Shown: positions 54,570 to 64,000 of the stretch, one piece after another
Numbering within the stretch: the stretch's first letter is position 1
Layout of the letters: the number at the start of each line of letters is the position of its first letter
Source of the DNA: Coix lacryma-jobi var. lacryma-jobi
Lineage: Eukaryota > Streptophyta > Magnoliopsida > Poales > Poaceae
Assembly: GCA_009763385.1 (NCBI GenBank)
Contig: CM019825.1
Coordinates: 21,443,499-21,507,498 of the forward strand
Direction of reading: 5' to 3'
DNA length: 64,000 bases
The notes under the pieces: generated by a model
The model's input: only the letters and a program-made list of their open reading frames with translations
Told to the model about the DNA's origin: nothing
Databases searched by the model: none
Made by a program: the position numbers and the translations under genes

Positions 54570-55179
54570 GAGCAAGGGAGGCCAGGGTTACATAAAAGTA
54601 TTACAGGTGTCGGGGCGTATGGTGCCCCATACGGAGAAGGGTAGGAACCCTGTCTTGTCGGGGCCACTGGAGCCGATGTGATCGTCGTTGTTGAGGCGTC
54701 CTTGGGTCGTGGCTTCCATCCTGGGCGCGGACGTGGTGGCGCGACAAGGCGGGAGCCGTACAACACCCATCCCGGAATGTACAGTACGCGGCGGGGTCCC
54801 TCCGGGTCTTGGGTACCTGTCCTCCAATAGCATGAAAGTAGTTAGGGCTCGAAGGGCGCGGAACCAGCTTCGAGGTGGTGCCACGGGGGCTCGAGGGCGC
54901 GGAGCCGGCCTCGAGTGTTACAGTGCAGGGCTCGAGGGGCGCGTAGCCGGCCTCGAGGAGTTGCAGTGCCTGGCTTGGCCGAACAGTGCTGTACTGGTGC
55001 CCTTTTGCCCATGCTTGTGGTGAAAACGAGACTTGACCTTTACACCGAGTTACTGTGGTACATGCTGTGCACTAGTGGACATGACCGGAGTAGGTGAAGG
55101 CATTAAATGCGTGGTATGGGCTGGTACGACTGTCTGTGTGGCTCGAGGTCCGTGCGTTAAGGCTCGAGGTGTGGGAGCG

Positions 55180-55430
55180 CGTTCGCCCGAGGCCTGGCTG
55201 GGAGGGCTCGGGCGAGACGGAGACAGAGCGTTCGCCCGAGGCCTGGCTGGAGGGCTCGGCGAGACGGAGATAGAGCGTTCGCCCGAGGCCTGGCTGGGAG
55301 GGCTCGGACGAACGGAGATAGAGCGTTCGCCCGAGGCCTGGCTGGGAGGGCTCGGGCGAGACGGAGATAGAGCGTTCGCCCGAGGCCTGGCTGGGAGGGC
55401 TCGGGCGAGACGGAGATGGAGCGTTCGGGT
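55180..55430 (-). repeat. 49-bp tandem array in the element D LTR (about 5 units)
   Basis: Five units contain GCCCGAGGCCTGGCTGGGAG followed by CTCGGGC, with the same 7-bp hairpin arms as in A but a changed loop. The unit number (about 5 against 8) accounts for much of the LTR length difference. Confidence 0.88.
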
Positions 55431-55470
55431 GTTTGCGTTGATTGGGGGTACCCTTTTTGTACCACCGACA

Positions 55471-55487
55471 GTAGCCCCCGAGCCCTT
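55471..55487 (-). other. Polypurine tract region of element D
   Basis: On the - strand AAGGGCTCGGGGGCTAC abuts the LTR, identical to 13281-13297 in A. Confidence 0.75.
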
Positions 55488-56744
55488 GGTTGAGTGCTTG
55501 CATTCGAGCAGGGGCTCCAGGTTGGGATCTCGATGGGTAGCTAACTGGTCTCGAGGGTTTTGTCGATTTGATTCCGTGGGTGTCGTGCGAGCAACACCCG
55601 CGGGTGTAGCCCCCGAGGCCATGGGGAGTGGTTAGAACTCCCTCGTGGGCTTCTCGAAGAATCCTCCGTCGTTTGGGAACCTTCTGCCCAGTGGGCGCGC
55701 CTTTTTAGGCGGAAATCGTCAGGACGCGCAGATCGCGGCGCCGTGTGTACCTGTCAACATGCTCGAGATGTGGTTCGGTAGTAATATAAATATTCGCGGT
55801 AACCTTTCCTTTGCCGTGGGAGACTTCGTCCGAGGCTTGGCTCGGGGAGGCTCGGACGAGACGGAGAACGAGCGTTTGTCCTGGGCTGGTCTCGAGGGCT
55901 CAGGCGAGATGGGGGTCGAGCTTTCACCCGAGGTCTGAAAATCTCATGCTCACACGAAGAAAAGATTAGTCGCAACTGTCCGAGTTTTTAGACCCTCTTT
56001 CGTCGAGGGGTGCCAGGCTGAACCGACTGGCCGGCTCCTCGAGCTGTCCGGCATGCCGATTGCCCTGGCTTGTCATCCCGCGAGTCCTTTCGATCGGATG
56101 CGAGGGGGGATGCCTCGTACTACCCCGAGTGGGCGAGTACCGAGGTTCCCGATGAGCTGGTAACGGGGAATCCAAGTGAGAGCTCGTGCCCCGTTCGTTA
56201 GGGGTCGACTGTGGCCCGGAGGCGGTCTCATAAAGCATGGGTGCTCAGTCTGCAGAGTGCCGGGCCCATTCGATAGGACCCGGTGGCTCGATGCCTCCCT
56301 CCGAGGGGATCTCACTGCACGTCGAGCTCCCCGCCTTGGATACACGTGAGGGGCCTCGAGGGCTCGGCCCTCGAGTAATGCCGCGAGTGGCGCCCCTTGG
56401 TGTCCCTGACTCGGGTGCTCGAAGCCGGCTGTCGAACCCTTTTCGAGGGCCAGCCTTCGCTGCTTCGAGACTTAGGGCCGGGGCCCGTTTTTACCTTTAT
56501 GAAGAAGCCTCCGTCGTCTGGGAGTCCTTCTGCCCGTTGGGCACGCCTTTTTAGGCGGAAACCGTCGGGGAGAGCGGCGGGCGTGAAGCCGGAGCGACGG
56601 TCGTGGCGGGCCCGGGTAGTGGAGCGAATGGAGAGGTAACGCGTGTATCCTGCACCCGGCTCGAGACGCGGTTAGGTGGGCGCATTGAATGCATTCGGTT
56701 ACCTTTTTACGTCGTGGGAGATCTCGCCCGTCTGGATTTCCCCC
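55488..56744. other. Conserved non-coding region between the LTR and the antisense promoter in D
   Basis: It matches 12023-13280 of A in reverse. No gene seen. Conservation in both copies shows it is an intrinsic part of the family. Confidence 0.65.
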
Positions 56745-56752
56745 TATAAATA
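56745..56752 (+). promoter_or_regulatory. TATA box of the antisense accessory gene in D
   Basis: TATAAATA lies 141 bp upstream of the ATG at 56893, in the same context as 12015-12022 of A (CCCTATAAATATCGAAAGA). Confidence 0.77.
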
Positions 56753-56892
56753 TCGAAAGAGGGGAAAAAGAACCCTTTACTTTGCCTTTGCCTTCGCCGC
56801 CGCCGTAGCCTTTACGCGCCCTCTCCTTCGAGCTAGTTGATTGGGGATTTCCGGCCGCCCGCCGCTGCTCGGATCCGCGCCGCGCCACCGTC

Positions 56893-59800
56893 ATGGCCGC
56901 CCAGACACAGATGTTGCCGGCCGAGGACTGGAGCCCGTCGAAGGTGACGCAGAGCGAATGGACTCGCTGGTGGCCCAGGGGCTTCTGCGCCCCAACCCGG
57001 AGGAGGGACCCGCGTGGTGGGTTATCCCGTCGGCGGAGCACCGGGAGCCGCACCCGCCGGAGGGGTACGTGGTGAGCTTCACGCGCTACCACCGTATGGG
57101 GCTCGGCGTCCCGCCGAGCCGCTTCTTGCGAGGGCTGGCCCACCATTTCGAGGTGGAGCTGCAACACTTCTCCCCCAACTCCATCTCGCACGCCGCCATA
57201 TTCGCCGCGGTGTGCGAGGGTACCTGAAGATGGAGCCGCACTGGGAGATGTTCGTCCATCTCTTCCGGGGCGAGCTCTTCATCAAGTCCCTGAAGCCCAG
57301 CGGGAGACGGCCCGTGCGCATGGGCTCCCTTGCCATTACCGCAAGGGCGGGGACCTCGTCGGCCAATGTCCCCCCGCGAGTACCTGCGATACAGCTTCCA
57401 CCAACCAGGCCGGGTGGGACGATCATTGGTTCTATCTGCGGAACGAAGGTGGCCTCCTTCCGCAGTACACCGGTAGGGTCCTCTCTCGACGCCCGGAGAA
57501 GTGGACCTGGGGCGTTGCGGCGGACAGGCAGCGCCACCTGGCCCCGCTGATGGAGATGATGAAGACGCTGGTGGACGAGAAGAAGCTGACCGTGCAAGCG
57601 GTCATTTGGGCGTTCCACCAGCGAAGAGTTCTTCCGCTGGCGGACCGCCCCCTTCTTATGCACGAGATGGGCCCGCAGGCTCAGCTCGAGGCGCTCAATC
57701 GCTCGAGGATGGCCGAAGAGAGGCTGTCTCGAACGAGGGCGTCTCCCGGTTGTCGATCACGATCCAGGGCCGTTCGTCCCTGAACTCTCCCACCTGGTTG
57801 CGATGGCACCCGACGAGGGGTGTCTCGACCTGGTAAGCCTCCCTCGAGTCAAGCTATCTCAAGCCTCCTCCTCCTTCTTCCTCCTTCGATCCGTTTGCAT
57901 CCGTCTCATGGTTGTCTCATTACGCTTCTCCTTTCTTCAGGGGCATTTACTTGTCGCGCGTCGAGGCCCCCGGTGAGGGAGGACGCCGCGACTCTCAGGT
58001 GAGGCGCCTCTCTGCTCAGAAGGACAAGGAGAGCAAGGATCCAAAAAGAAGAAGAGAAAAAAGATAAAAACTTGCGTCGCTTAGCTCGGAGCATAGACTG
58101 GCGAAGGCTCTTCGTAACCGTCAGCCTGGGGACGGGTCCCCCGAGCTGAGCTCCTCGAGCTCGGAGGAGGAGAGTGGTGACGAGGAGGAGGGCGACGACA
58201 AGGGGATGGATGCGCGCTTGATGCGCGCGGGGCTCGTCGATGACAGGGCTGACCGCTCCTCTGTGCAGGAGGTACACTGGAGGTCCCACCGACAAAAGGG
58301 GGCGCGGGACGCAGCCGCGGAGGTGGCGCCGATCCCTGCCTCGTCGGGGGTCCGAGGTCCGTCGAGCTCCGCGCCGGACGTGCCCCTGGTCGCAAGAAGC
58401 CCCGGACCCGGAGCGCCTCCGCCACAGCGCCAACGGAGGCCGCCCCCGCGTCAGCCCAGACGGGGGGGTCTCGAGAGGGGGCGGGCCTCGAGAGGCGGTC
58501 GGCAGGTTCGAGAGGGTTTCGGGCCCGACCCCCGTGCGCCGTCAAGGGCGCCGTCGAGCCCGCGGAGGGGCGGGCGCCAAGAAGAGGCGTCGAGCCCGCC
58601 CATCACGAGCGCCGGGGAGGGAGCCCCGAGCGTCTCGTGACCAGGGGCGCGAGCGTCCCCGGAGTCCATCGCCGCACCGCCGCCGGGACGCGGAGGCGGA
58701 TGCGGGAGGGCGCGACCACCAGCGCGGGCGCCGGAGCAGGTCCCGAGCCCGCGCCGGGGCGAGCGCCACGATGTCAGCACGAGGGGTACGGTCGCCCTCC
58801 CGCGATGTGGGGCGGACGGAGGGCTCTCCCTCGAGGTCGAGCCATGGGGGCGTCGGGAGCCCTCCCCCATCCCAGCCCTGTGGAGACGGCCCAGGCGCAG
58901 GGCTCGAGCCGTGGGGTGGGCTCGAAGCCCCCGAGTGGGTCCGGCGATTCCGGGAAGAAGCCCAGCCGCCGCTTCGGGTGAGTATTTTCCTTGGGTCTCG
59001 TCGGTAGTGAGGCTTCACCTCTTTGCTTTTAATGATGCGTGCCATCTCCATCTTCTCAGGGGGAAACGCTCCTACCAGGAGGTGGACCTCGCTTCGTCCA
59101 AGCGGGCCAAAACCTCGAGCCCCGTCGAGCAACAGGCACCTCGAGTATGGCACCTTCCTCCGCTAGAGAGGCCGCTTGGCTGGAGAAGGCCCGAGCTGCC
59201 ATGGCTCGAGGGGGCCGGATGATCGTCGCGAATTTTGGTGAGGCCCGTCGCCGTCGACCATAGGGTCGAGGTACTCTTCCTGGTTCTGACATCTCCGTCA
59301 TCTCGTTTTTTGCAGGGGCCTCAGCTCATGGCATCGAGCCTGCCACCACCGTATCCGCCGAAGCGCTGCCTCCTCCCCCTCCTCCTCCTCCTGCGATGGT
59401 GCCAACTGGGAGCGCCATCCTTCCCCTCACCACGACGGCTGTTCCGGGGGAAACGCCTGGGGCGAGCACGCCCCCGCCGCGTCTGGGGCTGAGGAGACTG
59501 CGCCCCTTGTGGCTCCGACCAGCACGGGCCGGGCTGCGGAGGAGGGAAAGGGGGGAGAGGCGTCGGCGGAGAAGGAGCCGACGGTGGAGGACCTCCTAAA
59601 CGAGCTGGAGCAGAGGCCGCTCCTTTCCGCGGGCTCGATGATGGTGGCGGCGCCCGAGGTGCCGGCTAGCGCCGATAAGGCGCCGGGGCCCGGCCAGGGA
59701 AGAGGGCCCGGGGTCGAGCCTTCCCTCGACCGATCCGCAACAGGAAGTGCCGGCGGAGGGACGGAGGGAGTCGGGGCCCGTGCCGTTGGGCGGCGGGTCG

Positions 59801-61160
59801 CTGTCGGGGCAGCTCGAGGCGGAGGAGGATCTGCCCGACATCGAGCTCGACCGACCGATATGCCATTTCCCGTCCCACTGAGCCCGCCCCTTGCCGTGGT
59901 TCCCATCGAGCAGCTGGCCCAGCGGGGGGCCCCGCGCAAGGTGCGGTCATCTTCCGGGAGGTGGCCGTGCTTATGGCGGAGGCGGAGCGGTCCTGCTCCG
60001 AGGAGGCGGACCGGTCCGCACGGTGTCAGCCGCCCTCGCGCGGGCTGAGGCGGAGCTTCGAGATCTCCGCGCGGAGCTGAGCCGGAACGCCCAGATGGCG
60101 AGCCGGCTTAACGAGGCGGAGGCGGAGGTCCGGGTGGCTCGAGGCGAGGTCGCTCGATCCAAGGAGGAGGCCGCCGCCGTTCTCGAAGCGTCGAGGAAGG
60201 AGGCCGCGGACGCCCGAAGCGAGGCCACCTCTGCCCGGGCTGAAGCCAAGGCGGCGAAGCAGGAGGCTGCTGACGCCCGTGGCGAGGCCGCCGCTGCCCG
60301 AACCGCAGCGGAGGCGGCGAGAAAAGAGGCCGAAGACGCCGTGAGTGGTGCCGCCACCGCCCGAGCTGCCGAGGGGGCGGCGCGGCAGGAGGTGATCCGC
60401 AAGATCTGGCCCTGGTAGAGGCGGGCCGGCTGATCGAGGACCTTAGGTCCGAGAAGCTCCTCACGCTGGCCGAGAAGCGCAGGCTAGAGCACGTGCTGAG
60501 GGCCTGACCAGCGACCTCGCCGCACTGGGGCAAACTGCGACGGTGAGGCTTACACCTTGTTCTTGTTTGTTTCTCGAAGTTCTTTGTTACGCCGCAGTCT
60601 CACTCTTCCTTGTTTGTTGCGCAGGGGTCGAGAAGACGGTCGAGGAGCTCCGTGAGACAACCAGGCTCTCTTGGACCAGCTCCAAGACGAGACGATGGTG
60701 GCGGAGTGGGCTCGCTCTTCTCTCGACCGGCTCGGCCCCATGTGGGGTGCTCCTCCTGTGACCGCGCAGAAGGTGCAATGGCTCGGGGCGATGCCTTGGT
60801 CGACGCCTTGTGCTCTTCTTCGACGCAGCCGCGCGGGACCGTGTCCGGCAAGCTCTCCATCACGGCGTCAAGCAGACACTCGCGGTCGTTCGCTCCGGTT
60901 TCCGCTTCCCGGTCCACGTTGTCGCGAATGGCTTCATCGAGATCGAGGGGAAGGATGAGGAGTGGAACAACCGCCGTGTCGACAAAATTTTGGAGAAGAT
61001 GGAGAGGCCGGGGACGTCGCTCGCGAAGATCTTCGAGGAGGACGTGCTGCCTCCTGACGCCAGCAGCGGTGTCGGGAGCCCTCCTCCTTCGAGCTCGGGC
61101 GTCGAGGTCGAGCCTGCCATCGCGGACCTCGGGGAGGAGTACCGCACCGACGAGGACTGA
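56893..61160 (+). CDS. Antisense five-exon accessory gene of element D
   Basis: Exons inferred are 56893-57832, 57941-58977, 59060-59237, 59316-60542 and 60625-61160, each intron GT...AG. Lengths (940, 1037, 178, 1227, 536) follow those in A (946, 1046, 178, 1225, 540). Exon 1 starts MAAQTQMLPAEDWSPSKVTQ and carries the gypsy-type 'transposon' domain (FLRGLAHHFEVELQHFSPNS; YHRMGLGVPPSRF). Exon 2 is Arg/Ser/Glu-rich. Exon 4 holds the Ala/Glu/Arg coiled coil (EAEVRVARGEVARSKEEAAA). Exon 5 carries FRFPVHVVANGFIEIEGKDE and ends EEYRTDED. Frame-breaking indels occur in exon 1 (about 56958) and at the exon 2 start. An intact protein would be about 1300 residues. The role is unknown. Confidence 0.78.
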
Positions 61161-61168
61161 GGCCAGGG

Positions 61169-61972
61169 TCCTGCCTTGGTCGTCGTAGAGCTTGTACGTG
61201 CCTGGCTTGAGCACTTCGGCCACGGTGTATGGGCCTTCCCACGGAGGGGTGAGCTTATGGCGCCCTCGATTATCTTGCAGCCGTCGAAGCACGAGGTCCC
61301 CCACCGCCAGGTCCCTTTTGCACGTGCTTGTCGTGTAGCATCGAAGTGTTTGCTGGTAGCGTGCAGAGTTGATGAGCGCCACGTCTCGGGCCTCCTCGAG
61401 CTGGTCCTTGGCGTTGGCGAGCCTTCGTCATTGGTTTGCTCGTTGTAGGCTCGAAGTCGAGGTGAGCCGTACTCGAGGTCCGTAGGTAAGACGGCCTCGG
61501 TGCCGTAGGTTAGGAAAAACGGAGTGAACCCGGTGGCTCGACTCGGCGTAGTCCTGAGGCCCCACAGCACCGAGGGGAGTTCTGTAGCCCACCCCTTTCC
61601 GAAATTCTTGAGGGTCTTGAATAGCCTTGGCTTTAGCCCATGGAGTATCATGCCGTTGGCGCCTCGACCTGCCCGTTGCATTGGGGGTATGCGACCGAGG
61701 CCCAGGTTACACGAATGTTGTTGTCATCGCAGAAGTTGGTGAACTTTTTGCCCGTGAATTGGGTGCCATTGTCGGTGATGATGACATTAGGCACCCCGAA
61801 CCGGTACATGATGTCGGCGATGAACTCGACAGCCCTCTCGGAGGTGGGGTCTCCTATCGGCTTAGCCTCGATCCACTTGGTGAACTTGTCGACGGCCACG
61901 AGCATGTGTGTGTACCCTCCGCTTGTCCTTTTGAGGGGACCCACGAGGTCGAGCCCCCCAAACGGCAAATGG
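61169..61972 (-). pseudogene. pol: Integrase core and C-terminus of element D, damaged
   Basis: The upstream frame stops where A encodes Trp (TGG to TAG, about 61971). A one-base insertion follows near 61950. The core then reads GGLDLVGPLKRTSGGYTHML and FGVPNVIITDNGTQFTGKK. The stretch around 61650-61680 (NGQVE..) is rearranged, and the C-terminal part (GFTPFFLTYGTEAVLPTDLE; LAVGDLVLRRLQ; LKPGTYKLYDDQGR) lies in further frames. The gene runs out at 61169, just beyond the stop of the antisense gene, because the spacer is deleted. Confidence 0.82.
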
Positions 61973-64000
61973 CTAAGTGATTGGGATCATCTGCAGGGCG
62001 TGTGCGGGCTGGTGCATTTGCTTGGCGTAGAATTGACACCCATGGCATGCTTGGACCAAACGCTTGGCATCCCCAATGGCGGTCGGCCAAGAGAAGCCTT
62101 GTCGGAAGGCGTTGCCGACCAGGGCCCTCGGCGCTGCGTGGTGGCCGCAAGCCCCCGAGTGCATATCGTCGAGGAGCTTGCGCCCTTCCTCGAGTGGGAT
62201 GCAGCGTTGAAGGATTCCAGTCGGACTTCGTCGGTATAGCTCCCGTTCGTCGCCGTAGATGACGTAGGTCTTGGCCCTCCGAGCGATGCGTCGGGCCTCC
62301 GTCTTGTCTTCTGGTAGCTCGCCTCGTGTCAGGTAGTCGAGGTAGGGCGTCTGCCAGTCGAGGGGCCGTGACGACGAAGAGGCGTGTGCGTCGACCTGCA
62401 TCGCCTTTGCGGACGTCGAGGGGTCCTTCTCGAGGGTGGCGTTGAGAGTCGAGCCCCGTGTCTTGCTCGAGGGGTGGCGTCGAGGGGCCAGCCCCGGGTC
62501 GACTTCGACGGATGGCTCGAAGACGTCCCTCGAGAAGACGTCTGGCGGTACCGTGCCGCGTGTGGACGCCAACTTTGCCAGCTCGTCTGCGGCCTCGTTG
62601 TACTTCCGAGCTATGTGGTTGAGCTCGAGGCCGTAGAACTTGTCTTCCAGCTTGCGCACCTCCCCGCAGTATGCCTCCATCTTGGGATCGATGCAGCTTG
62701 AAGCCTTCATAACCTGGTTGACGATGAGCTGCGAGTCTCCTCGGGCGTCGAGGCGTCGGGCCCCGAGCTCGAGGGCGATGCGCAGCCCATTGACGAGGGC
62801 CTCGTACTCGGCGACGTTGTTGGAGGCGGGGAAGTGCAAGCGAAGCAGGTAGCGCATGTGTACTCCGAGGGGTGAGATGAAGAGCAGGCCTGCTCCCGCC
62901 CCCGTCTTCGTGAGGGATCCATCGAAGTACATGGTCCAGAGTTCGGCCTGAATCTGTGCCGGCGGGAGCTGAGTATCGGTCCATTCAGCGACGAAGTCCG
63001 CCAACGCTTGCGACTTGATGGCCTTTCGCGGGGCATAGGTGATGGTCTCCCCCATTAGTTCGGCGGACCACTTGGCGATGCGCCCCGTGGCCTCCCGATT
63101 GTTGACGATCTCTCCGAGGGGGAAGGACGACACCACCGTCACGGGATGAGCGAGGAAGTAGTGCTGGAGTTTGCGCCTCGTGACGATGATGCCGTAGAGC
63201 AGCTTTTGGATGTGCGGGTACCGGACCTTGGCCTCGGAGAGTACCTCACTGGTGAAGTATACCGGTCGCTGGACCGGCAACGTATGACCCTCCTCATGCC
63301 TCTCGACGGCTATGACCGCGCTAACCACCTGGGTGGTTGCGGCCACATAGAGGAGGAGGGGCTCGGGGGAATCGTCACCTTTGGCTGGTCGCGGGGGCAC
63401 GAGAATTGGTGCAGAAGTCAGCAGCCCCTTCAACTTGGTTAAGGCCTCCTCGGCTTCGGCGGTCCACGCAAAGTGTTCCGTCTTTTTTAGCAGGCGGTAG
63501 AGAGGTAGTGCTCTTTCCCCCAGCCTCGAGATAAATCTGCTGAGAGCGGCTAGGCAGCCTGTTACTTTCTGCACACCCTTGAGGTCACGAATCGGGCCCA
63601 TCCTCGTGATTGCTGAGATTTTTTCAGGGTTTGCCTCGATCCCCCGTTGTGAGACGATGTAGCCAAGTAGCATGCCTCGAGGCACACCAAAGACACATTT
63701 CTCGGGGTTGAGCTTCACATTCTTGGCCCGGAGGCACTCGAACGTGGTCTCGAGGTTGCTGATGAGGTTCCCTACTTTTTTAGTTTTAACCACGATGTCG
63801 TCGACATAGGCCTCGACGGTCTTGCCTATGTGCTCGCCAAAGATGTGCTGCATACATCGTTGGTACGTTGCCCCGGCGTTTCGAAGGCCGAAGGGCATCG
63901 TAACATAGCAATACATACCAAATGGCGTGATGAAAGAGGTCGCGAGCTCATCGGATTTTCTCATCCTAATTTGGTGGTAGCCGGAATACGCATCAAGGAA
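61973..64000 (-). CDS. pol: RT - double RNase H - integrase N-terminus of element D (partial, open to the window edge)
   Basis: A 663-codon open stretch (63964-61973) continues beyond the window edge. Residues counted from its first Met: RT TPFGMYCYVTMPFGLRNAGA (13-32), catalytic YVDD (53-56), GYIVSQRGIEANPEKI (101-116). A first RNase H-like segment (about 205-295) lacks the usual Asp (LYVAATTQVVSAVI). A second RNase H has Asp348 (MYFDGS), Glu387 (VAEYEAL), Asp410 (RGDSQL) and Asp460 (NEAADELAK). The integrase HHCC domain (GACGHHAAPRALVG; ACHGCQFYAK) is at the end. A TAG in place of a Trp codon ends it. It is a better-preserved version of the region broken in A. Confidence 0.92.
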   Translation of the reverse strand, partial: FLDAYSGYHQIRMRKSDELATSFITPFGMYCYVTMPFGLRNAGATYQRCMQHIFGEHIGKTVEAYVDDIVVKTKKVGNLISNLETTFECLRAKNVKLNPEKCVFGVPRGMLLGYIVSQRGIEANPEKISAITRMGPIRDLKGVQKVTGCLAALSRFISRLGERALPLYRLLKKTEHFAWTAEAEEALTKLKGLLTSAPILVPPRPAKGDDSPEPLLLYVAATTQVVSAVIAVERHEEGHTLPVQRPVYFTSEVLSEAKVRYPHIQKLLYGIIVTRRKLQHYFLAHPVTVVSSFPLGEIVNNREATGRIAKWSAELMGETITYAPRKAIKSQALADFVAEWTDTQLPPAQIQAELWTMYFDGSLTKTGAGAGLLFISPLGVHMRYLLRLHFPASNNVAEYEALVNGLRIALELGARRLDARGDSQLIVNQVMKASSCIDPKMEAYCGEVRKLEDKFYGLELNHIARKYNEAADELAKLASTRGTVPPDVFSRDVFEPSVEVDPGLAPRRHPSSKTRGSTLNATLEKDPSTSAKAMQVDAHASSSSRPLDWQTPYLDYLTRGELPEDKTEARRIARRAKTYVIYGDERELYRRSPTGILQRCIPLEEGRKLLDDMHSGACGHHAAPRALVGNAFRQGFSWPTAIGDAKRLVQACHGCQFYAKQMHQPAHALQMIPIT

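Larger units (their letters stand above)
54288..55470 (-). repeat. 3' LTR of element D
   Basis: 1183 bp, starting TGTCGGTGTTTCG on the + strand and ending ACCACCGACA. It is about 200 bp shorter than the LTRs of A, mainly because the 49-bp array has fewer units and the 44-bp array is reduced. Confidence 0.93.
54288..64000 (-). mobile_element. Element D: second Tat-lineage gypsy copy, cut by the window edge
   Basis: Same family as element A in the opposite orientation: the LTR termini, purine tract, antisense gene and pol all match. The 3' LTR is 54288-55470, and the pol frame runs out of the window within RT. Protease, gag, PBS and the other LTR lie beyond 64000. The left flank CTTGT (54283-54287) is one half of the expected target duplication. 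Relative to A it has a shorter LTR array and a deletion of about 590 bp between integrase and the antisense gene. Confidence 0.93.

Noticed and set aside
58240..59007. Other long + strand frames within the antisense gene of D as separate genes
   Set aside because: They overlap the same exons in GC-rich, low-complexity sequence where all frames stay open; the exon model with conserved introns explains the region better.

Overview
This is plant nuclear DNA, almost certainly from a grass and most likely a panicoid/Andropogoneae-type genome. The evidence is TE-dense DNA with nested LTR retrotransposons of grass type, Stowaway, Tourist, CACTA and MULE-type small DNA transposons, and one host gene with introns and a GC-rich first exon. 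The species assignment is inference; the grass assignment is firm.

Layout. (A) 254-14684: a complete Ty3/gypsy retrotransposon of the Tat lineage (Grande/RIRE2-like, 14.4 kb, TSD GTGGT) on the + strand. It sits inside a tRNA-derived SINE whose halves are 155-253 and 14685-14914 (TSD of 18 bp). 14986-17036: small DNA transposons, namely a Stowaway MITE, fold-back elements and a MULE-type long-TIR element. (B) 17391-42659: a Ty1/copia Sirevirus-type element on the + strand (TSD CATAC), inserted into a second MULE-type element whose halves are 17037-17390 and 42660-43155. (C) 22999-36416: a second, different Sirevirus on the - strand (TSD ATTAG), inserted into the pol gene of B. 43156-53187: the only non-LTR island. 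It holds a five-exon host gene on the - strand (45915-48046) for a 247-residue membrane RING-H2 protein of the NEP-interacting protein (NIP) family, plus Tourist, Stowaway-like and CACTA MITEs and a LINE fragment. 53188-54287: one end of a CACTA transposon. (D) 54288-64000: a second copy of the family of A, on the - strand and cut by the window edge, inserted into that CACTA element.

How it works together. Each retrotransposon has LTR promoters, a primer binding site, gag and pol. Each complete family also carries an additional gene between pol and the 3' LTR. In the Tat family (A and D) it is antisense: five exons with GT-AG introns at the same places in both copies and a TATAAATA box upstream of its ATG. 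In the two Sireviruses (B and C) it is in sense: the start codon follows directly on a splice acceptor, preceded by a leader intron of 314 or 312 bp and, in C, by a TATAAAAG box. The two Sirevirus extra proteins are homologous to each other.

Most notable signal. Each Sirevirus has its own short GC-rich palindrome, CGGCAGTGCCG in B and forms such as GGCGGTACCACCGCC in C. Clusters of it lie just upstream of the LTR TATA region and again just upstream of the extra-gene promoter, with a second cluster downstream of each (in the leader intron of the extra gene). The extra gene therefore has an LTR-like promoter layout in two families that use unrelated palindrome sequences.

Caution: many frameshifts and LTR-LTR differences are single-base indels, often in G/C runs. 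Some may be sequence errors rather than real decay, so 'pseudogene' calls here mean broken as read.
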